This document shows positions 38,560 to 48,621 of a stretch of DNA of 64,000 nucleotides, in pieces. The DNA is from Chloroflexi bacterium TSY (GTDB lineage Bacteria; Chloroflexota; Anaerolineae; Caldilineales; Caldilineaceae). The stretch covers positions 62,001 through 126,000 of the forward strand of contig JAHBNG010000027.1 in NCBI GenBank assembly GCA_019217005.1. Reading direction: 5' to 3'. A model generated the notes under the pieces. The model was not told the DNA's origin, ran no database searches, and was given only the letters and a program-made list of their open reading frames with translations. A program made the position numbers and the translations under genes. Numbering within the stretch: the stretch's first letter is position 1; every line of letters begins with the position of its first letter.

Positions 38560-39492
38560 CTGGCTATCCAGAGTCGTGGGCTGCTCGAACAATTATTGAG
38601 CCGTGGCTATGAATATGCTTTTATCAGCAATTCGGACAATCTAGGTGCCGTGGTCGACATCAATATCCTGGGGTATTTTGCTGCGTGTCATCTTACCTTC
38701 CTCATGGAAGTAACGAGACGAACAGAATGCGATCGCAAGGGTGGGCATCTAGCAAAAAATGCTGATGGACATCTGATTTTGCGCGAAGTCGCGCAGTGCC
38801 CATCAGAAGAGATGGTACAGTTTCAAGATATTGCGCTTTACCGCTTTTTCAATACCAATAATCTGTGGCTTCATTTGCCGTCGCTACGGCGGATTCTTCG
38901 CGAACGTGATGGCTATTTGGATTTGCCACTCATCCGCAATGTGAAATCTGTAGATCCACGACAGGCCAATTTGCCTAAAGTCTACCAACTCGAGACGGCT
39001 ATGGGCGCGGCAATTGGTCTGTTGCCCAATGTGCAGGCGCTGGTTGTGCCGCGCGATCGGTTCCTGCCAGTCAAGAACACAAATCATCTATTCGCTCTCT
39101 GGTCGGATGCGTTTGTGCTTGACGACGATTTCCGGGTTGTGCGTAATCCAAAGCGACTATCGAGTCACGAACCGCTCATCGATCTGGACACACACTATTT
39201 CAAATCGGTGGATCAATTACGTTCACGTTGGCCGAATGGCGTTCCGTCACTCTTGAATTGCGACCGACTCTCTATTCAGGGGAATCTGTTTTTAAGCAAC
39301 GATATGAATCTAGCGGGAGATGTATGCATCCAGTATCTTGGTGATGAGCCTCTCTACCTTGCACCCTACAGAATCTCTGAGAACAACATACAGATCAAAC
39401 TGAACGGGGAGCTTAGAACCTATCCGAAAAGTGGTTGTGAGTCTGATCAGCTTCTCGAGCAAGATGGTGTCGTCACAGAACTTTTCGGATAA
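38560..39492 (+). pseudogene. UTP-glucose-1-phosphate uridylyltransferase, 5'-truncated by IS
   Basis: C-terminal ~310 residues of a eukaryote-type UGPase (PF01704). LLEQLLSRGYEYAFISNSDN, then LGAVVD, is the sugar-nucleotide binding segment. PKVYQLETAMGAAIGLL and FLPVKNTNHLFALWSDAF follow, then the left-handed beta-helix tail. The N-terminal ~170 residues, including the UTP loop, are replaced by the right arm of the inverted IS. The open frame continues upstream into IS sequence to 38278, giving a chimeric ORF. UGPase makes UDP-glucose, the substrate of the cyclic glucan synthase upstream, so this was probably part of that operon. Confidence 0.85.
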
Positions 39493-39529
39493 GCACTTAA
39501 ACGAAGTGAGAGAATAGAGGAGAACGATT

Positions 39530-40315
39530 ATGGATATTCCCTTGAACGCAGACATTGAATGTATCGATGGGCATTGTGGTCGTTCGACATATGTAGTCCT
39601 CAATCCAACCTCGCAAGTTGTGACGCACATTGTCGTCAAGGCCGACAAAGTACCTCATACGGAATACCTGGTAACTGTTAGCAGGGTCACACAGGCGACG
39701 CCTGACATGATTAAGTTGGACTTCGTTACAGATGAACTCAGTGCCCAACAAGTTTTTATCAGTACCCGCTTTATCCGTATGGAACACCCACCATATAACG
39801 ACTTTCCCTTTATTGTGTGGCCCTTCGTTTTGTCCCGCACGCAAGAGATGGTTGCAGTGTATGATCGGGTGATTCCTTATGGTGAGATGGCGGTTCATCG
39901 GGGAGCCAAGGTTGAAGCAATCGATGGCAATGTTGGTCAGATCGATGAATTTTTGGTGGATCCCGATACTGGACATATCACCCATCTGATACTTGGTGAA
40001 GACTCTTCTGGGAAAAAAAAGGAAGTCGCCATTCCTGTGTCTGCCATCAAGTCCTTTGGTCAGGAACGAATTTACTTAAACATCGACAAACGAGCAACTT
40101 CCTCTTTGCCAAAGGTCCCAATCGAACGACGATATGAATTGGCCTTAAAGACCGAAATCGAAAAGTATGCAGAGCGCGAGAGCGACTTGGCATCACGCGT
40201 TGCGGACTTGGAATCTGAACTACAGGAAATGCGTGCGGAGCTACTCGCAACAATCGACGACCGCTTTGAGACATTATCTGAAGAGATTGACGCCCTCAAA
40301 CAGAAGTCTCTCTAG
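39530..40315 (+). CDS. PRC-barrel domain protein with C-terminal coiled coil
   Basis: A 261-residue protein. The first half resembles a degenerate PRC barrel (residues ~1-80). The second barrel is clear at ~115-185, with GAKVEAIDGNVGQIDEFLVD, then PDTGHITHLILGE and EVAIPVSAI. A charged heptad region (~205-261, DLASRVADLESELQEMRAEL) predicts a coiled coil. PRC barrels bind proteins or RNA and are common in stress loci. GAGGAGAACG lies before the ATG. It lies immediately upstream of the eRF1-like gene, which it may assist. Confidence 0.82.
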   Translation: MDIPLNADIECIDGHCGRSTYVVLNPTSQVVTHIVVKADKVPHTEYLVTVSRVTQATPDMIKLDFVTDELSAQQVFISTRFIRMEHPPYNDFPFIVWPFVLSRTQEMVAVYDRVIPYGEMAVHRGAKVEAIDGNVGQIDEFLVDPDTGHITHLILGEDSSGKKKEVAIPVSAIKSFGQERIYLNIDKRATSSLPKVPIERRYELALKTEIEKYAERESDLASRVADLESELQEMRAELLATIDDRFETLSEEIDALKQKSL

Positions 40316-40330
40316 AAGCCGTTGACATTG
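40313..40330 (+). repeat. Solitary end of repeat family C
   Basis: TAGAAGCCGTTGACATT matches the left terminus of 10755-10873 and 13872-13978. No matching right end follows within 150 bp. It overlaps the stop codon of the PRC-barrel gene and ends just before the ribosome site of the next gene. Confidence 0.6.
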
Positions 40331-40344
40331 GAAGGAGGCCCATT

Positions 40345-41513
40345 GTGTATGACACGCTAACTTATGCAGAATTAAAAACCATTGTGACAGAAACACATGG
40401 CATATGTGTATCCATCTATATGCCGACCAACTCTACTCATTTGGAGATGCAAGAAAAAGAGATCATCCGTTTACGCAATCTGCTCGATGAGGCGGAATCA
40501 ACCCTGCGTATCACTGCACCGAATTTACGTACGCCTGACATTGAGCAACTGTTGGCTCCTGCCAAACGATTGCTATATGAGGAGCGTATAATCTGGCAGC
40601 AGAGAGACGCCGGGCTGGCTATCTTTCTCGCGCCAAACTTTTCGCGCGTGCTTCGACTGCCTCTGCCTACCGAGGCATTGGTTGTCGTTGGCCATCAATT
40701 TCACATCAAACCATTGCTACCATTGTTAACAGAAAACACCAACTTCTACATTTTGACATTGAGTCAGAAAGCCGTCCATCTCTTTCAAGGCGATCGATTC
40801 AACATCCACGAGCGTGAATTAACCGATGTTCCTCACAGTCTGGCCGAAGCGCTTCAGTGGGATGACTTTGAGCGGACTTTACAGTGGCACAGTGGTGATG
40901 GCAGAGCCGCAGCCGGTGGTCGTGTTGCCATATTCCATGGTCAGGGCATAGGCAGTAAGGAGATGCACAAAGAGAATTTACAGCGCTTTCTACAGCAGAT
41001 TGCCGTTGGCGTGAAAAAGACGCTTAATGGTGAGAAGGCCCCCCTGGTTCTGGCGGGAGTTGACTATGTGCTTGCTATGTATCGCCAGCTCAACCAATAC
41101 CCACATCTGGTCGATGAAGTGTTGGCTGGCAACCCCGATGAATGCTCGGCTCAGGCACTTCATGATCGAGCGTGGCCGTTCATAAAGTCTCTATTAGATC
41201 ATAAACAGAAGCAACAGATCGTTATCGACAGTTGGCCTCAACAAGCCAAGCATCTGACGCTCTGCGTCCAATCTTGACGGCCGCCCAAACAGGGCGCGTT
41301 GATACACTCTTTGCTGCTGTGGGTCAACAACAGTGGGGCTATTTCGAACCGGAGACGGGCTACATTCATCTCTATGACCGTGCCGAACCCGGCAGTGACG
41401 ATCTATTCAATTTGGCTGCCATTGATACATTGAAGAACGGCGGTGTGCTCTATCCAGTATTGCCGGAAGATGTTCCCAGTCATACGGGGATCGCAGCAAT
41501 TTATCGCTATTGA
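40345..41513 (+). pseudogene. Bacterial eRF1-like (baeRF) family protein, frameshifted
   Basis: ~390 codons in two frames. 40345-41277 contains ETHGICVSIYMPTNSTH, LTENTNFYILTLSQKAVHLF and LVLAGVDYVLAMYRQLNQYP. After a one-base shift near 41223 the frame continues as RQLASTSQASDALRPILTAA and DTLKNGGVLYPVLPEDVP. This is the layout of the bacterial eRF1-related family, built on the archaeo-eukaryotic release-factor fold and proposed to act on stalled ribosomes. The GTG start follows GGAAGGAGG. One indel may be a sequence error, since the rest is well conserved. It lies 13 nt before the DUF2267 gene. Confidence 0.7.
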
Positions 41514-41525
41514 AAGGAAAACATC

Positions 41526-41969
41526 ATGTCACAAACAGGCTTTAGAGGATTCGATCATACAGTGCACGAGACAAATACTTGGTTGCACGAAATATCAGAT
41601 GTGATGGGGCATCCCGACCGACAGGTTGCTTATCACGCGCTACGTGGTGTGCTCTTTGCCTTGCGCGATCGGCTGACTGTGGCCGAAGCGCTGAACCTGT
41701 CAGCGCAACTACCGATGCTCATCCGTGGCATCTATTTTGAAGGGTATAAAGCGTCGGGGAAGCCCGAGAAATTTCACCTGGACGAATTTCTGGCGCGAGT
41801 GAGTAAAGAACTGAGATCTTGCGGTCGCGTCAACCCGGAAAGGGTCACACGTGCTGTCTTTCAGGTTCTGGAACGTCACGTGACAGCTGGCGAGATTGAG
41901 GATATCCGCACGAGCTTGCCAAGGGATATTCGTCGTCTGTGGCCAGAGCAAATGTTGGAAGCTACTTAA
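41526..41969 (+). CDS. DUF2267 domain protein
   Basis: A 147-residue, mostly helical protein with the DUF2267 pattern: TNTWLHEISDVMG, AYHALRGVLFALRDRLTVAE, LSAQLPMLIRGIYFEGY, then VTRAVFQVLERHVTAGEI and LPRDIRRLWP. Family members are small soluble proteins that occur in stress and dormancy loci; the biochemical role is unknown. GAAAGGAAAAC precedes the ATG. It is the last gene before a hairpin terminator at 42058. Confidence 0.88.
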   Translation: MSQTGFRGFDHTVHETNTWLHEISDVMGHPDRQVAYHALRGVLFALRDRLTVAEALNLSAQLPMLIRGIYFEGYKASGKPEKFHLDEFLARVSKELRSCGRVNPERVTRAVFQVLERHVTAGEIEDIRTSLPRDIRRLWPEQMLEAT

Positions 41970-42057
41970 TGATGGTGGGTCGCGCGTTTATGGATGCAAC
42001 TCAAAGAGAACCTGACCACTTGACCAGCTCTGAAACTCAGCAGGTATCCAGTCTTTC

Positions 42058-42094
42058 ATCTCCCCAATTGCGCGAAGCGATTAGGGAGATTTTG
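42058..42094 (+). terminator. Rho-independent terminator
   Basis: ATCTCCCCAAT pairs with ATTAGGGAGAT (42080-42090, one mismatch) and is followed by TTTTGTTG. It ends the PRC/eRF1/DUF2267 unit. The arm and upstream flank resemble the hairpin at 13675. Confidence 0.7.
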
Positions 42095-42213
42095 TTGTAA
42101 AGTGTAGAGGGGAGCCTGATGGTGGACACAGTCGGACCCGTGCCCGCATTCTGGGAATGCTTGTTGTCCACCATCAGCCTATCTAATACAGATTTTGGTA
42201 TAAAGTTAAAGAT

Positions 42214-43317
42214 ATGGAAAGAACTGCGCAGCGCGATTACTACGAGATACTTGGCGTTTCGCGTGACGCCGATGAAAAGAAGATCAAGAACGCCTTTCGC
42301 GAACTTGCCCGCAAATATCATCCTGACCACAACAAAGAAGAGGGGGCAGAGGAGCGTTTCAAAGAAATTGCGGAAGCCTATGGCGTCTTGTCTGACCCGG
42401 ACAAGCGTGCCTTGTATGATACGCGCGGTTTTGCTGGTGTCGAAGGATTCTCTGCTGACGATCTCTTTGGTGGCATTAACTTTGATGAAATCTTTCGCGG
42501 TTTTGGCTTTGGCCGAGAGAATCATTTGGGGGGCGGGAGCATCTTCGATAGCTTCTTTGGGCGGCGGCGTCATGCAGGACCGACACGTGGAGCCGATATT
42601 GAAGTGAATCTGGAAGTCCCATTGGAGCGGACGTTGGCAGGAGGCGAGGAGACCGTTCACTTTGCTCGTCGCGTCACTTGTGCTAACTGCAATGGCTCCG
42701 GTGCAGAACCTGGAACAGAGCCGCGTCAATGTACTAATTGTCATGGTTCGGGACAGCGTGTGGAAGGACGGCGGGATAAAGGCGTTCTGTTCCAGCAGAT
42801 TACGTTTTGTCCACTCTGCCATGGTCGCGGCACCATCATTGATGAGCCGTGTGCCACATGCAGCGGACAAGGAGAGATCGAGCAGGATGAAACGCTCACG
42901 GTCACCATCCCACCTGGTTTTGAAGAACGCATGGCGCTGCGCTTTCCAGGGCGCGGCTATCCGAGTAAAGCTCTTGATGGTCCAACCGGTGACGTGTATG
43001 TCACCGTACGCAGTGCGCCCGACCCACGCTTTGAGCGGCGAGGAAGCAATCTGTGGCGAATGGAAACGATCTCCGCCGTCGATGCAACGCTCGGCACTGA
43101 TTTGGAGGTTCCAACGCTGGATGAGCCACTTCTGGTGACTATTCCATCTGGCACGCAACCCGGCACCGTGGTACGTCTGCGTGGTCAAGGATTACCCTTG
43201 TTTGGCTCGGAGCAACGAGGAGATATTCTGTTGGCCGTGCAGGTACAGATTCCGCAGTCGATCTCTGCGGATGAGAGGCAGCTTTATGAACAAATCAAGG
43301 CGTTGGAGAGCGCTTAA
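42214..43317 (+). CDS. dnaJ: Chaperone DnaJ
   Basis: Hsp40 co-chaperone of 367 residues. It has the J domain with HPD (RKYHPDHNKEEG, ~35), a Gly/Phe-rich linker, and four zinc-finger repeats (CANCNGSG, CTNCHGSG, CPLCHGRG, CATCSGQG). Two substrate-binding beta domains follow, with FPGRGYPSKALDGPTGDVYV. It stimulates DnaK ATPase. There is no dnaK or grpE next to it, so this is a stand-alone copy in the stress island. The ATG follows AAAGATA, a weak ribosome site. The gene is intact. Confidence 0.95.
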   Translation: MERTAQRDYYEILGVSRDADEKKIKNAFRELARKYHPDHNKEEGAEERFKEIAEAYGVLSDPDKRALYDTRGFAGVEGFSADDLFGGINFDEIFRGFGFGRENHLGGGSIFDSFFGRRRHAGPTRGADIEVNLEVPLERTLAGGEETVHFARRVTCANCNGSGAEPGTEPRQCTNCHGSGQRVEGRRDKGVLFQQITFCPLCHGRGTIIDEPCATCSGQGEIEQDETLTVTIPPGFEERMALRFPGRGYPSKALDGPTGDVYVTVRSAPDPRFERRGSNLWRMETISAVDATLGTDLEVPTLDEPLLVTIPSGTQPGTVVRLRGQGLPLFGSEQRGDILLAVQVQIPQSISADERQLYEQIKALESA

Positions 43318-44255
43318 TCTATCAGGGGGACAACCAATCGCCAACTGACCGACTGGTTTCAAGCCCACGCAGGCACGGTCAAGTTGTCGATGGCGGGACT
43401 CTTTGGTGTCTTGGGTGTTTGGTTGGGGTATATGGTTCTGATTGTATGAGATAAGAAAATGACCATTTCTCTGGGCGAATTTTTCAAACGTTTCTTGCTG
43501 ATTTTACTGATCTTGTTGTTTGTGCTGGGCATGCTGATGGCGCGTTCATCGCTCATTCTGGGCTTTCTGGCTGCCGTGGTTGCGGTGGGGATCAGTATAC
43601 CATCTCGGTTTCTACAGCGTCTTGGCTTGTGGCGGGGGTGGGCCATTTTCATTGCAACGCTTGTTGTGAATGTTCTCTTTATCTTTCTGATGCTATTGAT
43701 TGTGCCTGCGCTCATCTACGACATTGGGCAGTTGCTGTCCAGCGTACCAGATGCCACAAGTTCAGTCTTCTCTTCTTATGAATCGCTGCGTGAAAGCAAC
43801 GCGTTTTTGGCGGCCAACCTGCCCTCCCTGCGACCACTTTTTGAGGGTGCCACAGAGGCCCAGGTATTGGCGATAGACCAGGGGACGATCACGCTCTTCA
43901 TCAACCAGATCTTCAACGCCAGCTTGGCTGTTGCCCGGCATGTCCTGGGCGGCATGAACACACTGTTCGCTGTTGCTCTCAATTTTGCCTTCGTACTCTT
44001 TGTTGCTGTCTTCTTCCTGGTTGATCCCAAGAGCTACGTCAAGGCCAGCCTCTTTTTAATGCCGCAACGCTATCATGCGCGGGCCGTAGTGATCTGGAAC
44101 GAACTCTATCAGACGCTGATTACCTGGATTACAGGGCAATTACTTTCAGGCAGCATCACGGTTGGGCTGGTTTGGCTGATCATGGGGCTACTGTTGCAGA
44201 TGCCCCATTCGCTCGTCGTGGCGATCTTTGCCGGCATGGCAACCTTTAGGCTAAA

Positions 44256-45535
44256 CCAAAAAAATAATTATACGCGAACGAGAGAATGGAGAGGGGGAAT
44301 AAGGACAAACCATTTTTCTAAACCAGGTAAACGTTGGAAGCGTTGTTCCAAACGGTCCATCTCTTTCTGAGTGAGTTTGACGCCGGTCTCATAAAGAGTG
44401 GAATTCAGGTGAACGAAGGGTTGTAGTTGGTTAAAGCGAAAAGAACGGGCAAAATTGAGAACGGTCTCAAGAGAATCGAGAAGAGAACCGTTCCAGTGTT
44501 TTCAAGATGGCCCCAAACCCGTTCGATGGGGTTGTATTTACTGTGATAAGGAGGGTAGCAGGCGAGCTGAATAGAGAGACGATAGTGCTCAACAAACTGA
44601 GTGAGACGATACATAAACTGAGTCCGACGGGTATGATTTTCGGGACCATTGTCCTGATTGATCACGAGGGTCTTGACGTGAGGAAAGTGTTCACGTACGC
44701 TTTCCCAAAAATCAATCAGGCAGTCGACAATACAGTCACTCGTCACTTTCGACTGAGTCAAGTAAAGAAAGAGTTCCTTGGTTGAAGGGAGGTAAATGCC
44801 AAAGGAGTGACTTTCTCGGTCTTCTTATCTTGAAAGTCATGATCGAGCGCTTTGACAACCACTCGACTTATCCCTTCTCTCGAGAAACGGTCAAGTAAAA
44901 TCGTCGCTTTGGCATCCCAAGAGGCGCAGAACCGTCTCGTCTGCATCCGCTTCTTGATTGATCTGATGAATTCTATCAAAGATCGCATCGGTCTCTGGGA
45001 TCTTTTCACTGGTTGACTTTTTTTGACCCGGTTTGAGCCATAGCCTAACTCATTGAGCTTCAAGCGGATGGCCTCTTCGCCAGGCAATTCCTCATCTGTG
45101 TATCCTTTCTGCTCGATGAGCTGGGTACGCATTTCGGCGGCGGTTAGTCGAGTGTACAATTGGGGGGTTCGAAAGGTGGGATCGGTCTGGCTGAATTGAT
45201 CGGCGATTTCAACCATATCGGCCAGTAAAGTGGGGATATGGTCTTCGGCTTTTGCGACCACGTCGGTGGCTTTGGTCGACATAACAGAAGCCGCCTTCTA
45301 GTTCTTCCAGGGCTTTGGCTATCGTCGCCCGATTCCAGCCCAACTCTCGTTCTGCTTTCGTCGGACTCCCTTCGCATATCGTTTTGACCGTTTGGGCCAT
45401 GAAGTGCCTTCTTTCGTATCCACTTAACATGGCCTTCGTCTCTTTCAAGACTTCAACCATTTCTGGCGAGATTGTCATTTTTGCTCCTTTTGGAGAGCTA
45501 GTTTAACACCTTCTCGCGTATATTTTATTTTTTGG
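44256..45535 (-). mobile_element. ISAzo13-like insertion sequence
   Basis: A 1,280-bp element with terminal inverted repeats CCAAAAAAATAATTATACGC (left) and, on the opposite strand, CCAAAAAATAAAATATACGC (right). Its transposase reads on the minus strand. It interrupts the AI-2E gene. A clean target duplication was not resolved: the left flank has ~7 extra bases (GGCTAAA) not expected from the gene. Confidence 0.82.
44405..45478 (-). pseudogene. ISAzo13-family transposase, frameshifted
   Basis: Begins MTISPEMVEVLKETKAMLSG. It shifts near 45290 to a frame with LYTRLTAAEMRTQLIEQKGY, the family-diagnostic block, and shifts again near 44760 to VINQDNGPENHTRRTQFMYR and PPYHSKYNPIERVWG. These are the Asp and Glu of a mariner-like DDE core. 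At least two further breaks follow before the end. The element is therefore dead in cis, though its terminal repeats are intact. Confidence 0.8.
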
Positions 45536-46061
45536 ATTGGCCTTATTCCAAATATTGGCGCATTTTTGCCCCTGATTCCCATCATTATCTTCACCCTTGC
45601 CTATGATCCGGCGCAACTCCCACTCTTCGTGCTCGTCTATCTAAGCATCCAGCTGTTGGAGAGCAATGTGATCACGCCGTCCATTGTCAAGGCCCAACTA
45701 CACATTCCAGCTGGTGCGATGATGATCTTCCAATTGTTAATGACGTTGGCGTTTGGTGCCCTGGGCCTACTCCTGGCCGTGCCCATCTTTGCCGTACTCA
45801 TTGTGTTGGTGCGCGAAATCTACGCATATGACATTCTGGGGCTGCGCACAATCAACATTGCACTGGAAGGCGATGCCACAGGGCGACTCCAAATTGTTGC
45901 TAGGAGTGTTGAAGCAGAAGAGGCTCCGATGACGCTGCCGGCACGTCCGTCATGGATACAATTGGGCAGAGGAATGATACGTAGACCACCACGTTTCAAT
46001 TCAAAGGTGGCCAGGGAATGAATTCTGTGGAATGCCCCCACCAAACCACAAAGAGTTGTCT

Positions 46062-47970
46062 ATGAATGCAGTTGTTCAACCAAGGTTATTTTGGTCTAAA
46101 CACCAACGACGACGGTATCGTGAAATTGCCGAGATCTTGACTCGTCACGGGTTGGGGGCGCTCGTCACCCATCTAGGATTGGAACACTATCTCAATTTGA
46201 CCCAGCGGTTGCTGCGCGGCAGTCAACCGACTCACAATGGGCGCTCACCTGCTGAACATCTGCGCATAGCACTGGAGGAACTTGGCCCCACTTTTATCAA
46301 GGTCGGGCAGCTATTGAGCACGCGCCCGGACTTGTTGCCACCCGACTATATCGACCAATTGAAGCAACTGCAGGACAATGTGCCAGCCGTACCCTGGCCT
46401 GAAATCGAGCCGTTGATTGAGGCTGAACTGGGGCAGCCAGTGATCAAACGTTTTGCCTCCTTTGAGACCACGCCCCTCGCCTCGGCTTCGCTGGGGCAGG
46501 TTTACGCGGCCACGCTCCACACAGGCGAAGAAGTTGTTGTCAAAGTTCAGCGACCAGGGATCGAACCGATCATTGAAACTGATCTAGAGATACTCATAGA
46601 CTCAGTAGATCCAAATTTCAGGTTTTGAGAGAGAATTCTGGCTAAACAGTTGACATAAATACAAATTTGCCGGTCGATATCTAGTTTTTGCGTTAGATTT
46701 GGGCGATTTTCAGATATGAAATAGGTTGTTTTCTGTAACCGAAATCTGAATAAATGACTCCAAAATCCCTGCAATCTCGACTGAAAATAGCCAAAAACGC
46801 CAAATTTGGATCTACTGAGACTTGGCTCAGTATGCCCAGAATCATAGCTCGTGGGCCGAATTGTACAATTTAGTGGAGATGGCGGAAGAGTTTGCCGCCG
46901 TCATCCGCAATGAACTGGATTATTTGCGTGAAGGGCGTCATGCAGAACAGCTCCATGAAAATTTTGCCCAAGCAGAGTATGTTCATGTTCCCACCATTTA
47001 TTGGGAATACACCACCCGGCGCATTCTTGTGATGGAGCGCCTTGATGGGATTAAGATTGATGATGTAGATGGCCTGAACGCGGCTGGCTATGACTGTCGT
47101 GAGGTTGCACAGCGCGCTACTCGTTTTGTCTTTAAGGAGATTCTTGAAGATGGCTTCTTCCACGGCGACCCTCATCCAGGGAACTATGTTGTCCTGCCGG
47201 GGACGGTGATTGGTGTGATGGATTTTGGCAAGGTCGGCTATCTGGATGACCGAGACCGATTCGACCTTACGCTGATGTTCATTGCGCTGATCCAGATGGA
47301 TGCATCCGGTCTAGTCGATCAGATGATCCGTCTGAACTTTGTGGGGAGAGATGTGGACCGAACGGCTCTGGAGCATGATCTGAGCCGGGTGCTCAGGCAG
47401 TACGCAGGAGTCCCTCTACACGATATTCGCATCACCGAGTTGGTTAACGTGCTCGTCACCATTATCTTCCGCCATCGTCTGCGGCTACCAGCGGATTTCA
47501 TTTTGCTCTTGCAAACGCTTTCGATGATGGAAGCTACTGCCATCAAGTTGGAACCTGATTTTGATATCTTTGCGGTTTCCGAACCCTATGTACGCCGCTT
47601 CAAACGGCAACTCTGGCTGCCATCGAAATGGGGGCCAGAAGCATTACGCGGCGCAGTGGGGCTGGCTGATGCCTTCACACGGTTTCCACAACAGACGGTA
47701 CGCCTTCTCGGGCAATTGGAGAATGGCGAACTTAGCGTCCAAATTCGTATGCCAGAGCTACCCACAGCCCTACACGAACTTGATCGCATCGCCAACCAAC
47801 TTTCGGTGACGGTATTGATCGCCGCCTTTATCATTGCCGTTGCCCGTCTGATTCCCCTGCTGGATCTGAACTGGCCCTGGAGTATTGCTACATGGCTGGT
47901 CATGGTTGCGTTTGCTTTTGTGAGTCTAGCCGGGTTATGGTTGCTGTGGCGTATTATACGCTCCGACTAA
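46062..47970 (+). pseudogene. ABC1/UbiB-family kinase interrupted by a 215-bp MITE
   Basis: Atypical kinase-like protein. The 5' part has the KxGQ motif (FIKVGQLLSTRPDLLPPDY), ALASASLGQVYAATLHTGEE and VVKVQRPGIEPIIETDLEIL. Then 46603-46817 is foreign DNA. The 3' part resumes LAQYAQNHSSWAELYNLVEM, the catalytic FFHGDPHPGNYVVLPG and VMDFGKVGYLDDRDR, with two C-terminal membrane helices. Removing the element and one AGACT copy restores an uninterrupted frame (ILIDLAQYA). Family members support quinone or lipid metabolism. It is disrupted in this genome, although the insert could be polymorphic in the population. Confidence 0.9.
46603..46817. repeat. MITE family D, copy 1, inside the ABC1 kinase gene
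   Basis: A 215-bp non-coding element with perfect 16-bp terminal repeats CAGTAGATCCAAATTT. It is flanked by AGACT on both sides (46598-46602 and 46818-46822). The undisrupted gene needs this pentamer once. An inverted copy of the same length lies at 57117-57331. Confidence 0.95.
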
Positions 47971-48043
47971 TCGGGTGTGACCGCTATCAGGCATGAAGGG
48001 AGCATTTACGTTTGGAGACGAACCATAATCCGCGCGTCCGTGA

Positions 48044-48127
48044 GACCTGTCAGGTTCGGCACATTGCGGGTCGAGAAACGTACAGGTCAGTCAGTTACTT
48101 AACCCGTCAACCCGAACCTGACAGGTC
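48044..48127. repeat. Inverted repeat family E, intergenic copy
   Basis: GACCTGTCAGGTTCGG (48044-48059) pairs perfectly with 48112-48127. Related to the element in the ABC ATPase at 2884-2967. Between ABC1 kinase and toxin genes; no ORF. Confidence 0.8.
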
Positions 48128-48186
48128 TGGTTGCCCCGCCGATTATCTTGCCCCCAAACTCAAAGGCACCCGATATGAACATTTGT

Positions 48187-48621
48187 TCAATCGTCAGCAG
48201 CTAATGGTTCGAGAAAGGTGCGTACCGGCACAATCGGTATTGTGCGGAAGTCACCGAGAGCGAGCAGATGACGGTCGCCACTCGCAATCAGGTTAGCCTG
48301 TCCATCAATGGCACAAGCAAGGACATGTTCATCATCGGGATCGTCAGGAATTGCACCCCACACATCTGCTGTGCCAGGCACGACAAGTGCATCCTTCTGT
48401 AGCAACTTGGTCAATGCCTCAACGTCATCGTCCGTGACGTGATACTTACGCCGAATCCGTTCATACCCGAGGGTATGACGAATCTCGGCAATCAAGGCAG
48501 GCGATGTGATCAGCAGGTAACGACGCTCGCGCCATTGCTGAATCGCCTGGGCAGGTAAACCATGCGTGACCAATATACTGCTGACGAATAGATTGGTATC
48601 CAAAACGACACGTAGCATCAA
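48187..48621 (-). CDS. PIN-domain toxin (VapC-like ribonuclease)
   Basis: A 144-residue PIN protein. The acidic residues are visible in RVVLDTNLFVSSI (first Asp), LIAEI (Glu), IPDDPDDEHVLACA (Asp pair) and IASGDRHLLALG. They would coordinate Mg for RNA cleavage. It belongs to the PIN_3 group annotated as toxin components. Its start overlaps the antitoxin stop by 4 bp, the usual translational coupling. It probably cleaves tRNA or other RNA when unbound; the target is unknown. The gene is complete. Confidence 0.88.
   Translation of the reverse strand: MMLRVVLDTNLFVSSILVTHGLPAQAIQQWRERRYLLITSPALIAEIRHTLGYERIRRKYHVTDDDVEALTKLLQKDALVVPGTADVWGAIPDDPDDEHVLACAIDGQANLIASGDRHLLALGDFRTIPIVPVRTFLEPLAADD

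Larger units (their letters stand above)
43459..46021 (+). pseudogene. AI-2E family transporter interrupted by an ISAzo13-like IS
   Basis: A membrane protein of the AI-2E/PerM family cut in two. 43459-44248 encodes the N-terminal helices and the region LSLVVAIFAGMATF-like (SLVVAIFAGMATF). 45537-46021 resumes with IGLIPNIGAFLPLIPIII, LLESNVITPSIVKAQLHIPA and the last helices. Joining the two restores the conserved TFIGLIPNIGAF. The insertion is 44256-45535. Some family members are quorum-signal exporters, others Na/H antiporters; the role here is unknown. It is inactive as sequenced. It sits between dnaJ and the ABC1 kinase gene. Confidence 0.85.
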
